Shown here: positions 24,769 through 33,578 of the stretch, piece after piece
How the letters are laid out: each line of letters begins with the position of its first letter
Numbering within the stretch: the stretch's first letter is position 1
NCBI RefSeq assembly: GCF_003112535.1
Contig: NZ_BEWA01000013.1
Span: forward strand, 124,001 to 188,000
Origin: Streptomyces rishiriensis
GTDB lineage: Bacteria > Actinomycetota > Actinomycetes > Streptomycetales > Streptomycetaceae
DNA length: 64,000 nucleotides
Direction of reading: 5' to 3'
Notes under the pieces: model-generated
Told to the model about the DNA's origin: nothing
Seen by the model: the letters and a program-made list of their open reading frames with translations, nothing else
The model's database searches: none
Program-made: the position numbers and the translations under genes

Positions 24769-25968
24769 TCACAGGGCGCAGCTGTCGCTGTCGACCTGCT
24801 GACCGGCCGTCCGGCCCGCCGTGATGTCCTGGCGGATCTCGTCGGCGGTGAGGGCGTAGCCGGTCTCGGCGTCGTCGAGTGACTTCGCGAAGACCACGCC
24901 GTACACCTTGCCCCCGGTGGTGAGCAACGGGCCTCCGGAGTTGCCCTGACGGACGATCGCGTACAGCGAGTACACGTCACGGCGCACGGTGCCGCGGTGG
25001 TAGATGTCCGGGCCGTTGGCGGTGATGCGACCGCGTACCCGCGCGGCCCGCACGTCGTACGACCCGTTCTCCGGGAAGCCGGCCACGATCGCGCCGTCGC
25101 CGCTCGCCGCGTCGTCGGTGGAGAACTGCAGCGCGGGCGCGTCGAGTTCCGGTACGTCGAGGATGGCGATGTCCCGCTTCCAGTCGTACAGGACGACCTT
25201 GGCGTCGTACTTGCGGCCCTCGCCGCCTATCTGGACGGTCGGCTCGTCGACGCCGCCCACGACGTGCGCGTTGGTCATGACGCGACGCTCGCCGAAGACG
25301 AAGCCGGTGCCCTCCAGGACCTTGCCGCAGCTCTCCGCGGTGCCCATGACCTTGACGATGGAGCGCCGCGCGCGCGTGGCCACCGCGCTCTTGGTCAGGG
25401 CCGGGTCGGGCGGCTGGACGTCGGTGATCGGCTCGTTGGAGAACGGGCTGAAGACCTGCGGGAAACCGTTCTGCGCCAGGACGGAGGAGAAGTCGGCGAA
25501 CCAGGTGTCGGCCTGGTCGGGCAGCGCCCGGGACACGCCCTGCAGCACGTTGGAGCTGCGGACCTCCTTGCCCAGCGTCGGCAGGGTGGTGCCGGCGAGG
25601 GCGGATCCGATCAGCCACGCGACCAGCAGCATCGCGACCACGTTGACGAGTGCGCCGCCCGTGGCGTCCAGCGCGCGGGCCGGCGACCAGGTGATGTACC
25701 GGCGCAGCTTGTTGCCGAGGTGGGTGGTGAGAGCCTGGCCGATCGAGGCGCAGACGATCACGACGATGACCGCGACGACGGCGGCCGTGGTGCTCACCTC
25801 GGAGTTCTCGGTCAGGGCGTCCCAGATCACGGGCAGCAGGTAGACGGCGACGAGGCCGCCGCCCAGGAAACCGATCACCGACAGGATGCCGACGACGAAG
25901 CCCTGGCGGTAGCCCACGACCGCGAACCAGACGGCCGCGACCAGCAACAGGATGTCCAGCACATTCAC
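24769..25968 (-). CDS. marP: MarP-type membrane-anchored serine protease (CvpA + trypsin-like)
   Basis: The protein has 399 residues, the length of mycobacterial MarP. The GTG start gives MNVLDILLLVAAVWF. Four membrane helices form a CvpA/colicin V-like N-terminal domain (to about 130), followed by a periplasmic chymotrypsin fold. The catalytic triad is His in NAHVVGG (about 235), Asp in KRDIAILDV (about 266) and Ser in QGNSGGPL (about 344). Cysteines in TAESCGK and the C-terminal DSCAL match the disulfide of MarP. The protease supports acid and oxidative stress survival in mycobacteria. The gene is 13 bp downstream of a Nudix gene. Confidence 0.92.
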   Translation of the reverse strand: MNVLDILLLVAAVWFAVVGYRQGFVVGILSVIGFLGGGLVAVYLLPVIWDALTENSEVSTTAAVVAVIVVIVCASIGQALTTHLGNKLRRYITWSPARALDATGGALVNVVAMLLVAWLIGSALAGTTLPTLGKEVRSSNVLQGVSRALPDQADTWFADFSSVLAQNGFPQVFSPFSNEPITDVQPPDPALTKSAVATRARRSIVKVMGTAESCGKVLEGTGFVFGERRVMTNAHVVGGVDEPTVQIGGEGRKYDAKVVLYDWKRDIAILDVPELDAPALQFSTDDAASGDGAIVAGFPENGSYDVRAARVRGRITANGPDIYHRGTVRRDVYSLYAIVRQGNSGGPLLTTGGKVYGVVFAKSLDDAETGYALTADEIRQDITAGRTAGQQVDSDSCAL

Positions 25969-25981
25969 GGGGATCACCCTG

Positions 25982-26683
25982 TCATGACCGCCAGTCGAGC
26001 GGGACCTGCTTCTGCCGGTCCCAGGGGACCTCCCAGCCCGCGAAGTGCAGCAGGCGGTCGATGACACCGGCCGTGAATCCCCACACAAGAGCGGATTCGA
26101 CCAGGAATGCCGGGCCGCGGTGACCGCTGGGATGCACGGTCGTGGCCCGGTTGGCCGGATTCGTGAGATCCGCCACGGGGACCGTGAAGACACGGGCCGT
26201 CTCGCCGGGATCGACGACGCCCACCGGGCTCGGCTTGCGCCACCAGCCCAGGACCGGCGTGACGACGAACTGGCTGACCGGGATGTACAGCTTGGGCAGC
26301 GCGCCGAAGAGCTGGACGCCGGACGGATCGAGGCCCGTCTCCTCCTCCGCCTCGCGCAGAGCAGCCCTCAGCGGCCCGTCACCGTGCGGATCGCCGTCCT
26401 CCGGATCCAGGGCGCCGCCCGGGAAGGAGGGTTGGCCGGCGTGGGAGCGCAGGGAGCTCGCCCGCTCCATGAGCAGCAGCTCGGGGCCGCGCTCGCCCTC
26501 GCCGAAAAGGATCAGGACCGCCGACTGGCGACCCGCGCCGTCCTCCGGCGGCAGGAAGCGGCTGAGCTGGCGCGGCCGGACCGTCTCCACCGCGTGCACC
26601 ACCGGGTCCAGCCAGGCGGGCAGGCCCTCCTTGCTGAGAGACACCGGACCGCCCTGGGTACCGCTTGTGCGCGTCATCCTCAC
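25982..26683 (-). CDS. Nudix hydrolase, CoA pyrophosphatase type
   Basis: The protein has about 233 residues. The CoA-pyrophosphatase signature is LLLMERASSLRSHAGQPSFP and overlaps the Nudix box, which ends in REAEEETGL. The spacing inside the box is longer than the 23-residue consensus (DPEDGDPHGDGPL insertion). Expected activity is hydrolysis of CoA to phosphopantetheine and 3',5'-ADP. GTG 26683 and ATG 26677 are both possible starts. It forms an operon with marP, as in mycobacteria. Confidence 0.87.
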   Translation of the reverse strand: MRMTRTSGTQGGPVSLSKEGLPAWLDPVVHAVETVRPRQLSRFLPPEDGAGRQSAVLILFGEGERGPELLLMERASSLRSHAGQPSFPGGALDPEDGDPHGDGPLRAALREAEEETGLDPSGVQLFGALPKLYIPVSQFVVTPVLGWWRKPSPVGVVDPGETARVFTVPVADLTNPANRATTVHPSGHRGPAFLVESALVWGFTAGVIDRLLHFAGWEVPWDRQKQVPLDWRS

Positions 26684-26951
26684 ACCACCCCCCGTTCTGC
26701 CGAGTACAACGCCCGAATACCGACAGATCGTTCCGCGGGCCGCCGCGCGTCCGCCTCCGCCGTCCCCGCCGCCGCGACCGCTCCGGTGCCGGCTCCCACG
26801 AGGCCCGGCGGCATCGGTCCCACCGCCCGTCCCACCGCATGTCCTGCGGTCCGTGCTGCGGTCCGTCCCGTCGTCGGCTCCGCCGTCACCCGTGCCGTCC
26901 GTCCGGCGTCGGCCCGGGGTGCTGCCGGTCCCGCCGTCGGCCGTCCTGCCG

Positions 26952-27917
26952 TCATCCGGCCCCCAGCGGCGGGGCCGGCCGGCCGCCCGCGTCCAGGTAC
27001 GACCGGGGCGGGTTCAGACGCTGGCCGGGGAAGCCGCCCTTCTCGTATTTCAGGAGCTTCTTCGCCTTCTCGGGGTCCGTCTCGCCCTCGCCGTAGGCCG
27101 GGCAGAGCGGGGCGATGGGGCAGGCGCCGCAGGCCGGCTTGCGGGCGTGGCAGATGCGGCGGCCGTGGAAGATCACGTGGTGCGAGAGCATCGTCCACTC
27201 GCTCTTCGGGAAGAGCGCGCCGACGGCGGCCTCGATCTTGTCGGGCTCGGTCTGCTCGGTCCACTTCCAGCGCCGCACGAGCCGCTGGAAGTGGGTGTCC
27301 ACGGTGATCCCGGGCCGGCCGAACGCGTTGCCCAGCACCACGAAGGCGGTCTTGCGGCCGACGCCGGGCAGCTTCACCAGGTCTTCCAGCCGCCCCGGGA
27401 CCTCGCCGCCGAACTCCTCCACCAGGGCCTTGGAGAGGCCTATCACCGACCTGGTCTTGGCCCGGAAGAAACCGGTGGGGCGCAGGATCTCCTCGACCCG
27501 CTCCGGGTCCGCGGCCGCCAGATCCTCCGGGGTGGGGTACGCGGCGAACAGGGCGGGGGTCGTCTGGTTCACCCGGAGGTCGGTGGTCTGGGCGGACAGG
27601 ACCGTGGCGATCACCAGCTGAAAGGGGTTCTCGAAGTCGAGCTCGGGGTGGGCGTAGGGGTAGATCTCGGCGAGTTCGCGGTTGATGCGGCGCGCGCGGC
27701 GCACGAGAGCGGTGCGCGACTCCGGCTTGCCGACGGCGGCTTTCGCCGCTGCCGACTTCCCGACGACGCCCTTCTCGGCGCCGCCGTCCCCGGCGACCTT
27801 CTTCGCGGCCGACTTCTTCGGCGCCGCCTTCGCGACCACGGGCTTGTCGGCGGCCTTCCCGTCCGCGGTTTTCCCGGCGGTCGTCCTCGCGTCGTCGGCC
27901 GCTTTCTTCGCAGGCAT
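26952..27917 (-). CDS. nth: Endonuclease III with Lys/Ala-rich N-terminal extension
   Basis: The protein has about 321 residues. The helix-hairpin-helix KLPGVGRKTAFVVLG holds the catalytic Lys, and VDTHFQRL the catalytic Asp. The four cysteines of the [4Fe-4S] cluster follow in CHARKPACGACPIAPLC. It excises oxidised pyrimidines and nicks abasic sites. The first 85 residues are Lys/Ala repeats (KKSAAKKVAG), absent from E. coli Nth and probably DNA-binding. ATG 27917 has AAAGGTGA upstream; GTG 27929 is an alternative. The 268 bp between this gene and the Nudix gene show no ORF I trust. Confidence 0.95.
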   Translation of the reverse strand: MPAKKAADDARTTAGKTADGKAADKPVVAKAAPKKSAAKKVAGDGGAEKGVVGKSAAAKAAVGKPESRTALVRRARRINRELAEIYPYAHPELDFENPFQLVIATVLSAQTTDLRVNQTTPALFAAYPTPEDLAAADPERVEEILRPTGFFRAKTRSVIGLSKALVEEFGGEVPGRLEDLVKLPGVGRKTAFVVLGNAFGRPGITVDTHFQRLVRRWKWTEQTEPDKIEAAVGALFPKSEWTMLSHHVIFHGRRICHARKPACGACPIAPLCPAYGEGETDPEKAKKLLKYEKGGFPGQRLNPPRSYLDAGGRPAPPLGAG

Positions 27918-28142
27918 CTCGTTTGTCACCTTTGCCGTTTTCCTACCACCACCGGAGTCCTGTTCGCCCACAGCGGAAACGCGACGTGCAACCACCCGCC
28001 CAGCCCCCTAGGCCTGTGCTCTCACCGGCGTTTTGGACACTCGGCCAGCCTAAAGCCCGACACGGACATCCGCCCCGGACCCTGAAGATCGGCCCCCAAT
28101 TGGACCCCTGCCGCTTACCCCAGGACACCTGTGCGGCATCCT

Positions 28143-28156
28143 TGTGACAGATCACA
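28143..28156. promoter_or_regulatory. Palindrome TGTGA-N4-TCACA upstream of crp
   Basis: The site TGTGACAGATCACA lies 90 bp upstream of the crp start, between nth and crp. Half-sites are identical to the Crp consensus; the spacer is 4 rather than the usual 6 bases. It may serve autoregulation. Intergenic 27918-28245 otherwise holds no gene. Confidence 0.5.
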
Positions 28157-28245
28157 CTGTTTGGACCGCCCGGCAAAACGGGGAACACGGACCCCTGGTA
28201 CGCGGGGAGCAAGATCCCCTGAGCAGGTCGACAAGGAGAGAACTC

Positions 28246-28920
28246 GTGGACGACGTCCTGCGGCGCAACCCGCTCTTCGCGGCCCTCGACGACGAGCAGG
28301 CCGCCGAACTGCGCGCCTCCATGAGCGAGGTGACCCTGGCCCGTGGCGACTCCCTGTTCCACGAAGGCGACCCCGGTGACCGGCTCTACGTCGTCACCGA
28401 GGGCAAGGTCAAGCTCCACCGCACGTCCCCGGACGGCCGGGAGAACATGCTGGCCGTGGTGGGCCCCAGCGAGCTGATCGGAGAGCTGTCGCTCTTCGAC
28501 CCGGGCCCGCGCACGGCGACCGCCACCGCCCTCACCGAGGTCAAGCTCCTCGGCCTCGGCCACGGCGACCTCCAGCCCTGGCTGAACGCCCGCCCCGAGG
28601 TGGCCACCGCGCTGCTGCGCGCCGTCGCCCGGCGTCTGCGCAAGACCAACGACGCCATGTCCGACCTGGTCTTCTCGGACGTCCCCGGTCGCGTGGCCCG
28701 CGCCCTGCTGGACCTGTCCCGCCGCTTCGGCGTGCAGTCCGAGGAGGGCATCCACGTCGTCCACGACCTCACGCAGGAGGAGCTGGCGCAGCTCGTCGGC
28801 GCGTCGCGCGAGACCGTGAACAAGGCGCTGGCCGACTTCGCCCAGCGCGGCTGGCTGCGCCTGGAGGCGCGCGCGGTCATCCTGCTGGACGTGGAGCGAC
28901 TGGCCAAGCGGTCGCGCTAG
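28246..28920 (+). CDS. crp: Crp/Fnr-family cAMP receptor protein
   Basis: The protein has 224 residues, starting MDDVLRRNPLFAALDDEQ. GTG 28246 follows AAGGAG; upstream in-frame starts lack such a site. The cyclic-nucleotide-binding fold has GELSLFDPGPRTATATA. The DNA-reading helix-turn-helix is QEELAQLVGASRETVNKAL. Streptomyces Crp controls germination, development and secondary metabolism. Confidence 0.95.
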   Translation: MDDVLRRNPLFAALDDEQAAELRASMSEVTLARGDSLFHEGDPGDRLYVVTEGKVKLHRTSPDGRENMLAVVGPSELIGELSLFDPGPRTATATALTEVKLLGLGHGDLQPWLNARPEVATALLRAVARRLRKTNDAMSDLVFSDVPGRVARALLDLSRRFGVQSEEGIHVVHDLTQEELAQLVGASRETVNKALADFAQRGWLRLEARAVILLDVERLAKRSR

Positions 28921-28946
28921 CACCCGCCTTCCGGCCCCGGACCCCC

Positions 28947-29801
28947 ATGACCGAAGCGGTTTCCTCCCGAGGCCTCGACGCCCAGGGGTACATCGCCCGC
29001 GAGGGCTCCCTCGCGCGCGTGACGCACGATTTCCAGCCGGTCGTCGCAGCGGCCCGGGAGCGGATCCCGGGCCTCTTCGGGGCGCGGCTGCACAGCGCGT
29101 ACGTCAACGGTTCGATTCCCCGCGGCACCGCGCGCGTGGGACGCAGCGACGTCGACCTGTTGATCGCGACTCGCGAGGAGCCCACCGAAGCGGACCGGGC
29201 CGCGGGACGCGCCCTGATCCAGAGCCTCGACGAGGAGTTTCCGCAGATCGACGGCGGCGGAGCGCTGCTCTTCGGCCGTGGCCGCCTGCTGAGCGATCTG
29301 GAGACGCACGACCTGGGGTTCTTCATCGCCTGTCTGTGCACCCCGCTCCTCGGTGAGGACCTCGCCGAACGCCTGCCCCGCTACCGCCCCGACACGCTGC
29401 TCGCGCGCGAGACCAACGGCGACCTCGCCCTGTTCCTGCCGCGCTGGCGCGAGCGCATCGCCTCGACGGACGGCGCCGAGGCGGCCCTGCGGCCTCTGGT
29501 GCGGTTCATGTCCCGGCACCTCGTGCGCACGGCGTTCACCCTCGTCATGCCCCGCTGGAAGGGCTGGACGAGCGACCTGCACGAGATGGCGGACGCGTTC
29601 GGCGCGTACTACCCCACGCGCGCGGAGCAGGTGCGGACGGCAGCCGTCCTCGGCTACGAGCCGCGGGGCGACCGCGCCGTCCTCTCGTCCTACGTGGACG
29701 ACCTCGGCCCCTGGCTCGCCGACGAGTACGCGCGCGTGCACGGCGTGAAGGCGCGCAGGCCCGAGGAGGCCCGGGCGAGGAGGCCCGGGACAGGGCTCTA
29801 G
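28947..29801 (+). CDS. Nucleotidyltransferase-domain protein
   Basis: The protein has 284 residues, starting MTEAVSSRGLDAQGY. The polymerase-beta-type signature is NGSIPRGTARVGRSDVDLL (GS...SDxDL), the nucleotide- and metal-binding core. The rest is mostly helical and may bind substrate. It follows crp by 26 bp and could be co-transcribed. The stop overlaps that of the convergent MBL gene by 4 bp. The substrate is unknown. Confidence 0.75.
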   Translation: MTEAVSSRGLDAQGYIAREGSLARVTHDFQPVVAAARERIPGLFGARLHSAYVNGSIPRGTARVGRSDVDLLIATREEPTEADRAAGRALIQSLDEEFPQIDGGGALLFGRGRLLSDLETHDLGFFIACLCTPLLGEDLAERLPRYRPDTLLARETNGDLALFLPRWRERIASTDGAEAALRPLVRFMSRHLVRTAFTLVMPRWKGWTSDLHEMADAFGAYYPTRAEQVRTAAVLGYEPRGDRAVLSSYVDDLGPWLADEYARVHGVKARRPEEARARRPGTGL

Positions 29802-30628
29802 ATGAGCCCGTGCTCCGTCAGGTACTCCAGCTGGGCGCGCACCGACAGCTCCGCCGCAGGCCACAGGGAGCGGTCCACGTCGGCGTACACGTGGGCGACG
29901 ACGTCGGCGGGATCGCTGCGGCCGTTCTCGACGGCCGTCTCGACCTGGGCGAGCCGGTGGGCGCGGTGGGCGAGATAGAACTCGACGGCGCCCTGGGCGT
30001 CCTCCAGGACCGGCCCGTGGCCCGGCAGGACGGTGTGGACGCCGTCGTCGACCGTGAGGGACCTGAGCCGCCGCAGGGAGTCCAGATAGTCGCCCAGGCG
30101 GCCGTCAGGGTGCGCGACGACGGTCGTGCCGCGGCCGAGGATCGTGTCACCCGTCAGAACGGCCTGGTCGGCCGGGAGGTGGAAGCACAGGGAGTCCGCG
30201 GTGTGTCCGGGCGTCGGCACGACCCGCAGCTCCAGGCCGCCCACGCTGACCACGTCCCCGGCGGCCAGGCCCTCCTCGCCGAGCCGCACCGCCGGGTCCA
30301 GGGCCCGCACCTTCGTGCCGGTCAGTCCGGCGAAGCGGACGGCGCCCTCGGCGTGGTCAGGGTGGCCGTGCGTCAGCAGGGTCAGGGCGACGCGCTTGCC
30401 GGCCCGTTCGGCGGTGTCGACGACCGCGCGCAGATGGGCCTCGTCCAGCGGGCCCGGGTCGATCACGACCGCCAGCTCGGAGTCGGGCTCGGCGACGATC
30501 CAGGTGTTGGTGCCGTCCAGGGTCATCGCGGACGCGTTCGGCGCGAGGACGTTGACCGCGCGCGCGGTGGCGGGGCCCGAGAGGACTCCGCCTCGCGGCT
30601 GGCCGGGGAGGGCGGCTGCGTCGGTCAT
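29798..30628 (-). CDS. Metallo-beta-lactamase fold hydrolase (LACTB2-like)
   Basis: The protein has 276 residues. Metal ligands are in LTHGHPDHAEG, TPGHTADS, LTGDTILG and VLPGHGP. A C-terminal winged-helix-like region (residues 220-276) fits the LACTB2/Rv3677c subgroup, which includes endoribonucleases and thioesterases. The start MTDAAALPGQPRGG is 169 bp from the upstream Nudix gene stop; that gap holds only short GACGAGCCGAC repeats. Confidence 0.87.
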   Translation of the reverse strand: MTDAAALPGQPRGGVLSGPATARAVNVLAPNASAMTLDGTNTWIVAEPDSELAVVIDPGPLDEAHLRAVVDTAERAGKRVALTLLTHGHPDHAEGAVRFAGLTGTKVRALDPAVRLGEEGLAAGDVVSVGGLELRVVPTPGHTADSLCFHLPADQAVLTGDTILGRGTTVVAHPDGRLGDYLDSLRRLRSLTVDDGVHTVLPGHGPVLEDAQGAVEFYLAHRAHRLAQVETAVENGRSDPADVVAHVYADVDRSLWPAAELSVRAQLEYLTEHGLI

Positions 30629-30797
30629 GCGGGAGTGCCTTCCATCGGGCGTCAGACTGTCGTCGGGCGGGGCGGAGCATCACGCCGGCGGTCCGGACCG
30701 AGCAACCGGTCAGGGACGAGCCGACGGTCCAGGACGAGCCGACCGTCCACGACGAGGCGGCGGTCCGCGACGGGGACGGCACGGGCGCTCGGGGCCG

Positions 30798-31676
30798 TCA
30801 TGCGGGGCCTTCCCCGGGGGCGGCGGCCGGGATCTGCTTGGTGAACTCGTCGTGTCCCGGCCAGGACAGCACGACCACGCCGTCCTCCAGGCGGGCCTGG
30901 GCGAGGACCGGGCTCAGGTCGCGGCCGGGGGCCGCGGCGAGCGCCTGCGCCGCCGTGGCGTACGGGACGAGCCGGCGCAGCGTCGCGATGGTGGGCGGCA
31001 TCATCAGCAGCTCGCCCCGGTCGTACGAGGCCGCCGCGTCCGCCGGGCGGATCCAGACCGTGCGGTCGGCCTCCGTGGACGCGTTGCGGGTGCGCTGGCC
31101 CTCGGGGAGCGCGGCCACGAAGAACCAGGTGTCATAGCGCCGCGACTCGAACTCGGGAGTGATCCAGCGCGTCCAGGCGCCGAGGAGGTCGGAGCGCAGC
31201 ACCAGACCGCGCCGGTCGAGGAACTCGGCGAAGGACAGGTCGCGGGCGGCCACCGCGGCCCGGTCGGCCTCCCAGTCGGCGCCCGTGATGTCGCTGACCA
31301 CGGAGTCCGGGGTCGGGCCCGCGAGCAGGACGCCGGCCTCCTCGTACGTCTCACGCACGGCCGCGCAGACGATCGCCTGGGCCGCCGTCTCGTCGACGCC
31401 CAGGCGCTCGGCCCACCACGCGCGCGTGGGGCCCGCCCAGCGGACGTGCCGGTCGTCGTCGCGCGGGTCGACGCCGCCGCCCGGATAGGCGTACGCGCCT
31501 GCGGCGAAGGCCATGGAGGCGCGTCTGCGCAGCATGTGGACGACAGGGCCGCCGTCGGTGTCCTTGAGGAGCATGACGGTGGCCGCGCGCTTCGGGGCGA
31601 CAGGAGTGAGCGTGCCGTCCGTGAGCGCGCGGATGCGTTCCGGCCAGTCCTGGGGGAACCACTGCCCATTCGCCAT
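30798..31676 (-). CDS. Nudix hydrolase (NUDT19-like)
   Basis: The protein has 292 residues from MANGQWFPQDWPERIRAL. RRRASMAFAAGAYAYPGGGV starts the Nudix region. The core REXXEEXG part is in RETYEEAGVLL, about 40 residues later, an extended box as in NUDT7/NUDT19-type CoA diphosphatases. The gene is on the same strand as the MBL hydrolase gene. The substrate is uncertain. The 185 bp upstream contain two copies of CCACGGCCCAAG and no ORF. Confidence 0.83.
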   Translation of the reverse strand: MANGQWFPQDWPERIRALTDGTLTPVAPKRAATVMLLKDTDGGPVVHMLRRRASMAFAAGAYAYPGGGVDPRDDDRHVRWAGPTRAWWAERLGVDETAAQAIVCAAVRETYEEAGVLLAGPTPDSVVSDITGADWEADRAAVAARDLSFAEFLDRRGLVLRSDLLGAWTRWITPEFESRRYDTWFFVAALPEGQRTRNASTEADRTVWIRPADAAASYDRGELLMMPPTIATLRRLVPYATAAQALAAAPGRDLSPVLAQARLEDGVVVLSWPGHDEFTKQIPAAAPGEGPA

Positions 31677-31861
31677 GGGCGCGAGGCTATCCCGTGGCGC
31701 GCGAATGTTCGAGAGGTACCCGAGGTCAGGGTACGTCCAAGGCCCCGGTGAAGTCCCGGGAGGCCCTCCTGGGGTCCTGGAGCGCCGCAGAACACCTCCG
31801 CGGTCTTCCACGGCCCAAGAGGGCCCTCGGGCCTCCACGGCCCAAGTGGACGCCCGGGACG

Positions 31862-32326
31862 CTACGGGAGGAGTTCCACCTGGATCTCGACCTCCACCGG
31901 CGCGTCCAGCGGCAGCACCGCGACACCCACCGCGCTGCGCGCGTGCACGCCCTTGTCGCCGAAGACCTCGCCCAGCAGTTCGCTCGCGCCGTTGAGGACG
32001 GCGGGCTGGCCGGTGAAGTCCGCGGCCGACGCCACGAAGCCGACGACCTTCACCACGCGCGCGACACGGTCCAGGTCGCCCGCGACCGACTTGACGGCGG
32101 CCAGGGCGTTCAGCGCGCAGGTACGGGCCAGCTCCTTGGCCTCCTCGGGGGTGACCTCGGCGCCGACCTTGCCGGTGACCGGCAGCTTGCCCTCCACCAT
32201 GGGCAGCTGGCCGGCCGTGTACACGTACGGGCCGGACTGCACCGCGGGCTGGTAGGCGGCCAGCGGCGGCACGACCGCCGGCAGGGTGAGTCCCAGCTCG
32301 GCGAGCCTCGCCTCGACCGCGCTCAC
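31862..32326 (-). CDS. RidA/YjgF family protein
   Basis: The protein has 154 residues from a GTG start that overlaps the DUF4177 stop (GTGA). Family features are VQSGPYVYTAGQLPM, then CALNALAAVKSVAGDLDRV and SAVGVAVLPLDAPVEVEI. RidA proteins deaminate reactive enamine/imine intermediates. The usual catalytic Arg near the C-terminus of canonical RidA is not obvious here, so this may be an Rv3678c-type relative. Confidence 0.87.
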   Translation of the reverse strand: MSAVEARLAELGLTLPAVVPPLAAYQPAVQSGPYVYTAGQLPMVEGKLPVTGKVGAEVTPEEAKELARTCALNALAAVKSVAGDLDRVARVVKVVGFVASAADFTGQPAVLNGASELLGEVFGDKGVHARSAVGVAVLPLDAPVEVEIQVELLP

Positions 32327-32481
32327 GCCTTCGCCCGCTTCAGGTACGCGACGAGCTGCTCCGGGTTGTTCGGCCCGGGCACGACCTGGACGAGCTCCCA
32401 GCCGTCCTCGCCCCAGGTGTCCAGAATCTGCTTCGTTGCGTGGACGAGCAGCGGCACGGTTGCGTATTCCCACTTGGTCAT
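32323..32481 (-). CDS. DUF4177 small protein
   Basis: The protein has 52 residues, MTKWEYATVPLLVHATKQIL onward, with the DUF4177 pattern WEYATV...WGEDGWELVQVVPG. It is translationally coupled to the RidA-like gene and divergent from the ArsA-type genes, with 119 bp between. Confidence 0.85.
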   Translation of the reverse strand: MTKWEYATVPLLVHATKQILDTWGEDGWELVQVVPGPNNPEQLVAYLKRAKA

Positions 32482-32600
32482 GGGGCGACTGTATCCGCTG
32501 CCGCCGGAGGGGCCGTTCCCCAGGCCATGTGGCCGATTGCCGCCCCCGTTGTCCACAGCCTCCCGGTCGCCTCGGGCGCCGACTGGTTACGCTCGAAGAC

Positions 32601-33578
32601 GTGAGCAGGCTCCAGGTCGTCAGCGGCAAGGGCGGGACCGGCAAGACGACGGTCGCCGCGGCCCTCGCGCTCGCCCTCGCCACGGCGGGGAAGCGCACGC
32701 TCCTCGTCGAGGTGGAGGGCAGGCAGGGCATCGCACAGCTCTTCGAGACGGAGGCGTTGCCCTATGAGGAACGCAAGATCGCCGTAGCGTCGGGCGGCGG
32801 GGAGGTGTACGCCCTCGCCATCGACCCCGAACTGGCCCTCCTGGACTACCTCCAGATGTTCTACAAACTGGGGGGCGCCGGACGGGCCCTGAAGAAGCTC
32901 GGCGCCATCGACTTCGCCACCACGATCGCGCCCGGGCTGAGGGATGTGCTCCTCACCGGCAAGGCGTGCGAGGCGGTACGGCGCAAGGACAGGAACGGGC
33001 GGTTCGTGTACGACTACGTCGTCATGGACGCTCCGCCGACGGGTCGCATCACCCGCTTCCTGAACGTCAACGACGAGGTGGCGGGGCTGGCCAGGATCGG
33101 CCCGATACACAATCAGGCACAGGCCGTGATGCGGGTGCTGAAGTCGCCGGAGACGGCCGTGCACCTGGTGACGCTGCTGGAGGAGATGCCCGTCCAGGAG
33201 ACCGCAGACGGCATCTCCGAGCTGCGGGCGGCGAAACTGCCGGTGGGCCGGGTCATCGTCAACATGGTGCGCCCCGAGGTGTTGGACGAGGACGGTCTGG
33301 AACTCGTACGGACCGTGACGCGTTCTTCTGTCGCCCGGTCGTTGTCCACTGCGGGGCTGGGCGGGGCGCGACGCGGCGGGCGCGCCGAGCGGCTGGTGGA
33401 TCCGCTCCTCGCGCAGGCCGAGGAGTACGCGGAGCGGTACGCGCTGGAGCACGAGCAGCGCGCGGTCCTGGACGAACTGGGCCTGCCGTTGCACGAACTG
33501 CCGCTGCTCGCCGAGGGCATGGACCTCGCGGGCCTGTACCAGCTCGCCAACGAACTGCGGAAGCAGGGGATCGCATGA
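32601..33578 (+). CDS. ArsA/GET3-type anion-transporting ATPase, first subunit
   Basis: The protein has 325 residues from GTG. The deviant Walker A is VSGKGGTGKTTVAAALA at the N-terminus. Switch II is YVVMDAPPTGRITRFL. No arsenite-binding cysteines or metalloregulator genes are nearby, so a GET3-like or other chaperone role is as likely as arsenite transport. The stop overlaps the second ATPase gene by ATGA. The pair matches mycobacterial Rv3679/Rv3680, thought to form a heteromer. Confidence 0.88.
   Translation: MSRLQVVSGKGGTGKTTVAAALALALATAGKRTLLVEVEGRQGIAQLFETEALPYEERKIAVASGGGEVYALAIDPELALLDYLQMFYKLGGAGRALKKLGAIDFATTIAPGLRDVLLTGKACEAVRRKDRNGRFVYDYVVMDAPPTGRITRFLNVNDEVAGLARIGPIHNQAQAVMRVLKSPETAVHLVTLLEEMPVQETADGISELRAAKLPVGRVIVNMVRPEVLDEDGLELVRTVTRSSVARSLSTAGLGGARRGGRAERLVDPLLAQAEEYAERYALEHEQRAVLDELGLPLHELPLLAEGMDLAGLYQLANELRKQGIA

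Noticed and set aside
26680..27264. Minus-strand Ala/Thr/Gly-Arg frame between nth and the Nudix gene
   Set aside because: Low complexity, overlaps nth in another frame, no ribosome site.
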